Shown here: in pieces, positions 59,501 through 64,000 of the stretch
Position numbering within the stretch: the stretch's first letter is position 1
How the letters are laid out: each line of letters begins with the position of its first letter
DNA from: Siphonodentalium dalli
Taxonomy: Eukaryota > Mollusca > Scaphopoda > Gadilida > Siphonodentaliidae
Assembly (NCBI GenBank): GCA_032622095.1
Contig: CP136063.1
Span: forward strand, 91,059,980 to 91,123,979
Length of the DNA stretch: 64,000 nucleotides
Direction of reading: 5' to 3'
Notes under the pieces: model-generated
Told to the model about the DNA's origin: nothing
What the model saw: the letters and a program-made list of their open reading frames with translations, nothing else
Databases searched by the model: none
Position numbers and translations under genes: made by a program

Positions 59501-60996
59501 TTCACAATTTTGTCTGAACAATTTTGATCTTACTGTTTCACTTTGTAAAATCGGGACACGGGTGAGGATATAAAATTCTCAATAGTATTATTACAATTCA
59601 GAATCAACATTGTATCGATAAATTTTAATTACCAAACTCAGATTGTGTCCACTGCCAATACAGATGACAAGCAGTGGGTCTCCCATACAAGTATATTTAT
59701 AGATGATCTGTTCTGTTTGTAAATATCGGCAAGGAGTGTATACAACTAGAGGTGGGACTGTCCCAGTGGGAGTAAGAATACACCCCCCCCCCCAGTGCAA
59801 TTGGGCTATATTAAGGGTAGCCATTTTAAAATATTAGTTTTTTTTTAACACATAAGGAATACAAGCTCGGGACAAATTATGGATTCTGCAAAGAATTTCT
59901 TAGTCGAAAAATGGGGAAAACTTTCCAAGAAAAAAGTTGGTTCAAGCTCATAATAAAAGGTTCCCATGGTACTAACTATCTGTGCCAAGTTTAAGGAAAC
60001 TAATAACTACTTTCTGTAAAGTGATGTTGTGACAATGGATGAATTATTCAGGTTCCCGTAGGATTGTCCCAGAAACATTAGCCAGGCTTCGTAACCAAGC
60101 TCTACATGCTGACAATATTATCAAGCAGTTCCAGGAACCCCGGGATTCACCAGGTGACATGACACCAACGATCGGCCTCTTTTGGATGCTGACAATCGAC
60201 TGGGAAGCATCTAATTCTACAGCTCCAATACTGATGAGTATATCCAAGTTATTTGTAAGGTAAGTTACTCCTTATATTCTTACTAGTTTATTATAAAGCA
60301 TTAGTCTGATAGAATCCCAATAATGCTTTAGTGATACAGAATTTGATTATACGCTCAACAGTGATTTATCAAAAAAATTGTCGTTAAATAAAATTTGATA
60401 TCACACAGAAGGGGATATAGAAGATTTCACTTTCACACTAGCTCGAGCATGTGACTGATTCACTTACGATGTACAAATGCGCTACATGAATATCTCCAAT
60501 TCCTCACAAATCAGTCAAGTAATACTTTACTGTTATTATTATACATGTTAGTTATAATAAAAGTCAATTTTATGTTGAAATTCGAGACAATTATCCATGG
60601 GGAATAAATGGAATAATACGGGAACTATATTTCTCAATGCTGCGGATGGTGAAGTGAACAGGCAGCGATCATATGTTGGCTTTGATACATCAATTGAAGT
60701 CTATTGTAAAAACATTTATTGTCATAAATGACAAATTTCTTTGGAATCATTTATAATAAAAAGAATATCGAGGATTTTTTAGTAGATACTGAATATTATG
60801 TCATTTGTGAATGAGACAAATGTTTATTTTCACTTGCGATAGCGAAAATAAACAGTTGTGGCGCTCTCTCATGATATAATTTTTGGTATACACTCAAAAA
60901 CACTAGATATCCTCCATATCATTGTAACACATACTGAGTTCATCTAGTAGCCTACTGAGGTAGGGATGCTCCCATGACGTCGCCTCATTCTTGTGG
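38372..60996 (-). CDS. Divergent dystrophin-superfamily protein, C-terminal 723 residues (15 exons)
   Basis: Fifteen exons with GT-AG borders join without a phase conflict. Residues 1-20 are the back half of a WW domain (ATSWEHP keeps the second Trp). Residues 22-195 match the two EF-hand-like regions of dystrophin ([31 protein letters not shown]). Residues 215-231 give [17 protein letters not shown], and 238-285 form a complete ZZ finger with C238, C241, C253, C256, C262, C265 and His near 275-279. A Lys-rich exon and a short coiled coil follow, then a 252-residue Ser/Pro-rich exon ending [13 protein letters not shown] (compare LEEVMEQLNNSFP in dystrophin), and a 55-residue tail. Family members sit under the plasma membrane and bind dystroglycan through WW-EF-ZZ. 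Divergence in the EF part suggests a fast-evolving paralogue. Dystrotelin is an alternative, but its vertebrate form lacks a WW. The 5' exons are off the right edge. Confidence 0.85.
39687..39990. mobile_element. piggyBac-type composite MITE, inverted partner
   Basis: This is an inverted copy of the 56893-57299 element, with TTAA before CCCTTTCAGTGCC, the same hairpin and the same GCATGCTTAAGCATA region. The distal end is lost at a run of 27 A (39992-40018). Confidence 0.8.
40112..40336. mobile_element. piggyBac-type MITE 2, next to a splice donor
   Basis: It starts TTAA/CCCTTTCATGACGGGAGC and ends TCATGGAAGGTC, with two internal hairpins of the TGCATTCTCTTATATATGCG word. Its right end lies about 20 bp from the donor of the 40357-41113 exon. 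Confidence 0.7.
40357..41113 (-). CDS. Dystrophin-like giant Ser/Pro-rich exon
   Basis: This 757-nt exon has acceptor CTTCCAG and donor GTGAGT, with 252 open codons, several times longer than its neighbours. It is rich in Ser, Pro, Asn and Lys, with many SP and TP pairs ([23 protein letters not shown]), so it is probably disordered and a possible target of proline-directed kinases (inference). It ends with [18 protein letters not shown], which resembles the conserved C-terminal motif of dystrophin. A MITE ends about 20 bp past its donor. Confidence 0.85.
41712..41799 (-). CDS. Dystrophin-like exon: coiled coil, part 2
   Basis: This 88-nt exon has acceptor TTTCAG and donor [22 protein letters not shown] continues the heptads and resembles the QLHRLRQLLEQ helix of dystrophin. 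The coiled coil is much shorter than in classical dystrophin. Confidence 0.75.
41948..43849. mobile_element. PIF/Harbinger-like element with cargo gene
   Basis: The terminal inverted repeats are about 33 bp (31/33 match), begin GGCCAAA and are flanked by TAA on both sides, as expected for the TWA target of PIF/Harbinger. The element is 1902 bp and lies in an intron of the dystrophin-like gene. An 11-bp word (CTTGGCGAGTT) is repeated about four times at 42060-42105. No transposase is visible; the interior holds a broken Cys-rich gene. Confidence 0.8.
42475..43437 (+). pseudogene. Cys-rich cargo gene, frameshifted
   Basis: An ATG at 42475 opens 45 codons ([17 protein letters not shown]). Related coding then appears in another frame (42548-42690, with [17 protein letters not shown]), and a third frame is open from 42688 to TGA at 43437. 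The last part has several Cys pairs ([29 protein letters not shown]) and a Lys-rich end. At least two frameshifts therefore break a protein of about 320 residues. I have a weak impression of similar uncharacterised proteins in marine invertebrates, but no function can be assigned. It is not a known Harbinger transposase. Confidence 0.65.
44113..44198 (-). CDS. Dystrophin-like exon: coiled coil, part 1
   Basis: This 86-nt exon has acceptor TTTACAG and donor GTCAGC. It encodes [20 protein letters not shown] and then LRKLQDENR. The heptad-like end corresponds to the start of the dystrophin C-terminal coiled coil, which binds dystrobrevin in the family. Confidence 0.75.
44410..44743. repeat. Interspersed repeat ending GAGTGTTTCACATCACTTTA
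   Basis: It is homologous to 35925-36251 throughout (TTAAAGACATATTATG at the start, GAATGTAGCA in the middle). A fragment of the terminus is at 31050-31085, and a diverged start at 36635-36850. Confidence 0.65.
44994..45504. mobile_element. TIR element (TTAAAGGGACCCAAGGC family), second copy
   Basis: It has the same ends as the 35794 copy (the right end mutated to GAGCCCC) and a homologous interior including TTATGTAAACAAAACTG. Confidence 0.65.
45602..45689 (-). CDS. Dystrophin-like exon: basic linker
   Basis: This 88-nt exon has acceptor TCATAG and donor GTATGA. It encodes [20 protein letters not shown] and then [11 protein letters not shown] recognise no domain; it is placed by phase, splice sites and codon-like composition. 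Confidence 0.7.
45690..48990. other. Long intron of the dystrophin-like gene
   Basis: Contains the tandem repeat at 47005 and two diverged copies of ACAAAATGAAAACAAACGAA-AGAAACACGTGGTT at 47266 and 47732. The plus ORF at 47863-48054 has no supporting splice sites. Confidence 0.5.
47005..47085. repeat. Short tandem repeat TATCGTCTTTTG-TTGTAGC
   Basis: Three to four units of about 27 bp (CGTATCGTCTTTTGTTGTAG). No coding signal. Confidence 0.7.
48993..49117 (-). CDS. Dystrophin-like exon: basic region after ZZ
   Basis: This 125-nt exon has acceptor CTTCAG and donor GTAAAT. It encodes [20 protein letters not shown] and then [14 protein letters not shown], aligning with DFAKVLKNKFRTKR and GYLPVQ of dystrophin. 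Confidence 0.8.
49867..50322. repeat. Double-hairpin repeat, full copy (456 bp)
   Basis: It runs from AAGCCTGAGTTTAGTGTGC to the inverse CACGCTATAATCAGGCTTGG. Each end forms its own hairpin and the whole also forms a larger one. It is a good reference copy, about 0.5 kb beyond the ZZ core exon in the direction of transcription. Confidence 0.8.
50801..50912 (-). CDS. Dystrophin-like exon: ZZ finger core
   Basis: This 112-nt exon has acceptor ATTTCAG and donor GTAAAG. It encodes [18 protein letters not shown], then [15 protein letters not shown]. Two CxxC pairs and the His cluster complete a canonical ZZ finger. This is the best conserved part of the gene and rules out a fully decayed pseudogene. 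Confidence 0.92.
51938..51992 (-). CDS. Dystrophin-like exon: ZZ finger, first CxxC
   Basis: This 55-nt exon has acceptor TTTACAG and donor GTAAGA. It encodes [17 protein letters not shown], containing the first ZZ zinc pair (C238 and C241). Confidence 0.9.
52073..52309. mobile_element. piggyBac-type MITE 2
   Basis: The TTAA-flanked ends are CCCTTCCATGACTGGAGC and CTTCATGGAAGGA, with the same double-hairpin interior as the 40112 copy. It lies about 80 bp upstream of the exon at 51938-51992. Confidence 0.8.
52861..52972 (-). CDS. Dystrophin-like exon before ZZ (source of the tandem array)
   Basis: This 112-nt exon has acceptor GATTTAG and donor GTAAGC. It encodes [20 protein letters not shown], then [17 protein letters not shown], matching the [21 protein letters not shown] motif. 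Its first 49 bases and the adjoining 19 intronic bases are the unit of the tandem array lying directly upstream. Confidence 0.85.
52924..53775 (-). repeat. Exon-derived minisatellite: about 13 tandem 3' splice sites
   Basis: The unit is 66-68 bp. The first unit (52924-52991) is 49 bases of real exon plus 19 bases of intron. About 12 further copies follow to about 53775, with few substitutions (CGGAC/CAGAC variants, two copies with GTAACTAAATC, some lacking two bases). Each copy keeps the acceptor GATTTAG and the exon start. In the copies the exon frame hits TGA after SEESF, where the real exon reads TGT. Confidence 0.95.
53780..54211. repeat. Double-hairpin repeat, full copy
   Basis: It directly abuts the distal end of the exon-derived minisatellite. 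The tips are AAGCCTGAGTTTAGTGTGCC and its inverse. The middle is inverted relative to the 49867 copy. Confidence 0.8.
54323..56341. mobile_element. pogo/Tc1-mariner-like element, 2.0 kb, TA target
   Basis: The left end CAGTCAATTCCGCTTTATTG and the inverted right end CAGTCAATTCCAGTTAATTG share a long terminal repeat with further TATGCAT-rich similarity inside. TA flanks both ends. No transposase was recognised, so the copy is non-autonomous. It sits in the intron between the 56398-56472 and 52861-52972 exons. Confidence 0.75.
54795..54923 (-). CDS. Small acidic ORF (42 aa) inside the pogo-like element
   Basis: The ORF runs from ATG at 54923 to TAA at 54797-54795. It begins [16 protein letters not shown] and has an acidic [11 protein letters not shown] stretch. 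A possible donor CAG/GTGACC after codon 34 (54822) would end in phase 0 and fit the exon at 52972. It may be a captured exon, an internal alternative first exon, the remnant of an element gene, or chance. I do not recognise it. Confidence 0.3.
   Translation of the reverse strand: MVHYDLFSGFNRPAAPDAESDDDAEYTVPIMPMQVTEGISNK
56398..56472 (-). CDS. Dystrophin-like exon: EF-hand region 2, second part
   Basis: This exon is exactly 25 codons, with acceptor TTTTCAG and donor [18 protein letters not shown] and PALASCFKM align with IPRQLGEVASFG and PSVRSCFQ of dystrophin. A pogo-like element begins 55 bp further into the downstream intron. Confidence 0.85.
56893..57299. mobile_element. piggyBac-type composite MITE, 407 bp
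   Basis: The ends CCCTTTGAGTGCCAGG and, inverted, CCCTTTAAGTGCCAGG are flanked by TTAA. The interior has a hairpin built of TGCATTCTCTTATATATGCG and its inverse. It lies 35 bp from an EF-hand exon. Confidence 0.8.
57334..57413 (-). CDS. Dystrophin-like exon: EF-hand region 2, first part
   Basis: This 80-nt exon has acceptor TTATAG and donor GTTAGT. It encodes [20 protein letters not shown] and then FLEDLVK, matching the [20 protein letters not shown] segment. A second AG 16 nt inside the exon would break the phase, so the upstream AG is preferred. Confidence 0.8.
58183..58268 (-). CDS. Dystrophin-like exon: EF-hand region junction
   Basis: This 86-nt exon has acceptor ATCCAG and donor GTAAGT. 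It encodes [20 protein letters not shown] and then AKLAHKYT, aligning with [20 protein letters not shown] of dystrophin and its KYRYLF continuation. Confidence 0.85.
58770..58974 (-). CDS. Dystrophin-like exon: EF-hand region 1 body
   Basis: This 205-nt exon has acceptor TTCCAG and donor GTGAGT. It runs from [16 protein letters not shown] to [12 protein letters not shown]. The end matches the CLNWLLNVYD motif of dystrophin, while the middle is poorly conserved. Confidence 0.85.
59025..59226. mobile_element. mariner-like hairpin MITE, diverged
   Basis: Same family, between the EF-hand exons of the dystrophin-like gene. The left tip has changed to CATTAAAGGCC and the centre is shortened. Confidence 0.75.
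59371..59445 (-). CDS. Dystrophin-like exon: start of EF-hand region 1
   Basis: This 75-nt exon has acceptor TTTTTTCAG and donor GTAAGT. It encodes [19 protein letters not shown] and then IQKKLK, where the AYRTA-KLR signature is diagnostic for the family. Its phase fits both neighbours. Confidence 0.85.
60039..60263 (+). CDS. Candidate plus-strand exon, unknown protein
   Basis: An open frame from ATG 60039 ends at a strong donor (AAG/GTAAGT at 60263). A possible acceptor CCCGTAG lies at 60062. Base composition is more GC-rich than the surroundings and the peptide is protein-like ([34 protein letters not shown]). It lies within the first visible intron of the dystrophin-like gene, on the opposite strand. 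No partner exon was found, and I do not recognise the family. It may be a captured or retrocopied fragment. Confidence 0.3.
   Translation: MNYSGSRRIVPETLARLRNQALHADNIIKQFQEPRDSPGDMTPTIGLFWMLTIDWEASNSTAPILMSISKLFVR
60935..60996 (-). CDS. Dystrophin-like exon: second half of WW domain
   Basis: This 62-nt exon has acceptor TTTTTCAG and donor GTATGT. The first base completes a codon from an unseen exon. It encodes [20 protein letters not shown], which aligns with [20 protein letters not shown] of dystrophin. The first WW tryptophan must lie in an exon beyond 64000. Confidence 0.75.
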
Positions 60997-61218
60997 CTGA
61001 AAAAGACAAATTGAGACTGTAAATTGGTGAATCACACATGCCTTAATATAGCCTGTTTGTTGAACTTATTGCCTCATCATCACTACAAATTAATAACTGG
61101 GAATACATAAGGTGTTTATAAGAACATTCCCACAAATTAAGAATAGATCATTTGAATGAATACATTTAGACCCAAATGAGAGAATCATTTCTGGAATCAT
61201 AGGGTCAAAATGCACTAA

Positions 61219-61712
61219 GGCCTAAAACAAAAGATGCATATTACCCCTAAACTGACTGACCATCCAAAAACTGGCCGACTCACCAAATTTTATTGCCCAT
61301 CTATCAAAAGAAACATATTTTCGCAATCAGTCTAAGTCAGCTGTGCATCACCCCTTGTGCACTTTTTGCAAAGACTAATGCAGACTAGAAACAGGCTTAT
61401 ATCATCTTCCGCTTTCGTTTTCATGTAAAACATGGCCGTGCCCATAAAACGGTGACCATCTTGTGTTTTATCCAATTCCGTCACATGGAAACAACTTGAA
61501 AATTAAGATTTATTTGAAATAAACCATTTACAGCATGTGTTTCAACATCATAATAGTGATTAGTGGGGTTAAAACTCTAATTAACTTGAAGCATTATAGT
61601 TATTCATTATGATTCAAACAGCTGGTGGAATTTTTATTTTTTTAAATCTACCTACCATCCGACCTTAATTTATTGGGCTCCAATAGGGAAACTAACCTGT
61701 ATTTTTTAGGCC
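61219..61712. mobile_element. PIF/Harbinger-like MITE, 494 bp
   Basis: The ends GGCCTAAAACAAA and, inverted, GGCCTAAAAAATAC are flanked by TAA on both sides, with partial subterminal similarity (GACCATCC and GGATGGTA words). It lies upstream of the WW exon. Confidence 0.6.
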
Positions 61713-62290
61713 TAATTATGAGATAGAAATAGACAAGATTATATTATGGGAAATCTCTTATTGAATAGCAATGAATAAATTATGCACATTATAAAAAAAT
61801 TATAATAAAAAAAAAAAAATAATAACTCTTTCAAAAATAACCCTTCTTGAAATCTCAGGTGCAAAAACAAGAAGATAAAATCATAATGAAGTTTCTTATA
61901 ATAAAGGCAAAAAGAATCAATTTGAAAGCAATTGTATTCGGGTTACAATTCCCATACAATTAACAGTGACGCATTATTTTGAATTAGGTAACAGACATTG
62001 GTAATATTTGTGTGAGGTAAACATGGAAGCAGCATCTGTTAAACCCAATCATCTCCCGAGAATGGATTGTAAACATGAAGCTTTGTAGCCATCAACAAAC
62101 ATCTATCATTATCAAAATTAGCTCAGTTCTTCAAATATTTACACACTGACTGGAATAGGGAGAATGGGAGGGGACATCACCTGATGTTTTCCAGACAGCA
62201 TTTAAAGATTTATTCTCAATAAAACAGGTATAAACTAAAGGTGTGCTGTCCCAATGGGACAAAGGATACCTCACCTATGCACATGAACTA

Positions 62291-62481
62291 CAGTAATGCC
62301 CTAAATAATCGACTCCTTAACCACAGCAGAATTATGGTAACTTTTCAGGATTTAGTTGGAAATATGGCTTTTTGCAATTCATCGGAAAATTATATGGCAA
62401 CAAGCCATATTTCCGACTAATCCTGAAAAGTTACCCATAATTCTGCTGTGGTTAAAGCGTTGATTATATAGGGCATTAGTG
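62291..62481. mobile_element. mariner-like hairpin MITE, 191 bp
   Basis: Same family, flanked by TA, with a deletion at the centre of the palindrome. Confidence 0.8.
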
Positions 62482-62673
62482 TACAAATAGGGTAGCCATT
62501 TTAAATGTAGAGGCAAAGGTTAGACAAAAAATTCTCTGATAAATTATTGATTAGGATTTCCGATAACAAAATTTCTCAAGTCTGTTTGAACCTTCAAATT
62601 TACATGTATTACTACCAGCGGAACAAGGCTTCCAAAAGGAGCCCATTACTCAGTGTCAGAGGGCCTGCGGCCA

Positions 62674-63018
62674 GGGACCAGCCTAGATGTTTCAAATTGG
62701 GAGAAGTCACTTCTCCCTGTTTGGTTATTAGGCAAATTTAGAGAGAAGTGTACTGTTATCAATGAGAAGTACATGTTACAGTGGCTGAAGCCTGAAGTTC
62801 AATTTACATCCCAACGTCATCCTTCTATGATCAAATAACAAGAGCCCATTTATAAAACCATTACAGTGAGTAAGAACACCATTATAATCAGTAAATATAC
62901 TTGAAACATGATGTTGGGACATACATGTATGCATACTGGTATATGAAAGAGAAGTCACTTCCTGGAATATAAATAGGGAGATGTCTCCCAAATGAGCCCT
63001 GTAGGCTGGCACAGATTC
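62674..63018. mobile_element. TIR repeat (CCAGGGACCAGCCTAGA family)
   Basis: Inverted ends CAGGGACCAGCCTAG and the inverse of CTGTAGGCTGGCACAG enclose palindromic GGGAGAAGTCACTTCTCCC words. It is homologous to 32886-33464 and to partial copies at 30350-30402 and 43965-44070. Confidence 0.65.
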
Positions 63019-63019
63019 A

Positions 63020-63960
63020 AAAATAGCAAATTCACAGGTTTCCATTACCCATAATTTTCTGTGCCTAGTCTTAAAAAAAATTATTTGGGCTTAATTTGTC
63101 AATAAAAGAGACAATAACTCTGCCAAAATGAATCAGAAAGACTCAATAAAATTGCAGGTGCACATGCCCCCGTAAAGGTAAATATGTAAGGAGATATTCT
63201 ACCTACATGTATATGCACTCATCTGAGCTTTCAATGTGATCATTAGCAAATAGAAGGTGCATGAACACACAAATTTGATATATGAGAAGCCATTTGAGAA
63301 AAGAAATGATAGATATTTTGAGGGAGATATGACATACAGCTATCAATCATCATGCTATTCCGATATCCCTAAAATACCATGTATCCACCTCAGCTGAGTG
63401 AGTTTACATGATTTCTACAACATTCTATGTATCAAATCACAGTTCAATGAGTTTACACAGCTGCCTAATGTTCGACAATTATCCTCACCCTATGAAATGT
63501 GCTTCTTTATCCTGGGCACGTGCTCTAAATGCACTGCACACATGTTAAAATGTATTTAAGGGTCGGAACATAAAATAACAGAAACCTTTCTCTTTTTAAA
63601 TCTAATTTTGCATCACTATTGGCTTTGTCCCCACAAAAAATTGTCAGACACAACATGTGACATATGAGCTAGGCAATTGTATTGAAAAGGTCTTCAATTT
63701 TTGTGAACTTTCAGATGATTAAACAATGAAATCATCAAAATATTAATCCCATAATAACATGTCACATTGAGGGAAGGGGAATGTGGGTTTGCCTCCTCCA
63801 AAACGCATACTAGTATACATGTAGAGCTCCCTCTATGATTCCATGTCTGTATATATACCAATACATGTATATTATAAGGCAGAGATTTTTCTACCCATTT
63901 TGAGAAAGGGTTCCGGGCCTTTTCCATTGGGAATATTTGTTCCTAGACCTCAAAATATGG
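63020..63960. other. No recognised feature at the right edge
   Basis: No exon encoding the first half of the WW domain or a spectrin repeat was found on the minus strand, so the upstream exons probably lie beyond 64000. Confidence 0.45.
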
Positions 63961-63964
63961 TGCT

Positions 63965-64000
63965 TAACATTTGCAGAATAAGGTCCACAGAGGGTGAATT
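63965..64000. repeat. Double-hairpin repeat, start of a copy cut by the window edge
   Basis: CATTTGCAGAATAAGGTCC followed by AGAGGGTGAATT is the left tip of the family. Confidence 0.65.

Overview
The window is eukaryotic, AT-rich DNA: short coding exons with GT-AG introns on the minus strand, set in a dense mass of transposon remnants. The gene content, the repeat style and the frequent TACATGTA-type words suggest a marine invertebrate, most likely a mollusc. That is inference, as nothing seen fixes the species.

Two genes can be built exon by exon, both on the minus strand. The first (891-5874) is the 5' half of a vasculin/GPBP1 homologue: four phase-consistent coding exons giving 204 residues from the start Met, with the rest lying left of the window. 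The second (38372-60996) is the 3' part of a dystrophin-superfamily gene: fifteen phase-consistent exons giving 723 residues. It encodes the second half of a WW domain, the two EF-hand-like regions, a complete ZZ zinc finger, a short coiled-coil stretch, a long Ser/Pro-rich exon and a C-terminal tail with a stop codon. The sequence is strongly diverged from classical dystrophin outside the ZZ. Upstream exons lie right of the window.

The roughly 32 kb between the genes (6-38 kb) shows no convincing host exon. It holds hAT-like elements with 8-bp target duplications, PIF/Harbinger-like elements with TAA/TTA duplications (one nested in another), a head-to-tail train of four Helitron-like elements (15093-18640), an element with an iterated internal motif (18693-19565), a 0.5-kb foldback, a decayed LINE and many MITEs. 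The introns of the dystrophin-like gene carry more of the same families, including a Harbinger-like element with a broken Cys-rich cargo gene and a pogo-like element with a small acidic ORF.

The most unusual structure is at 52924-53775. The 3' splice site and first 49 exonic bases of the exon just before the ZZ finger are copied about 12 more times in tandem inside the preceding intron. The real acceptor is therefore the last of about 13 nearly identical ones, and the copied exon starts contain an in-frame stop.
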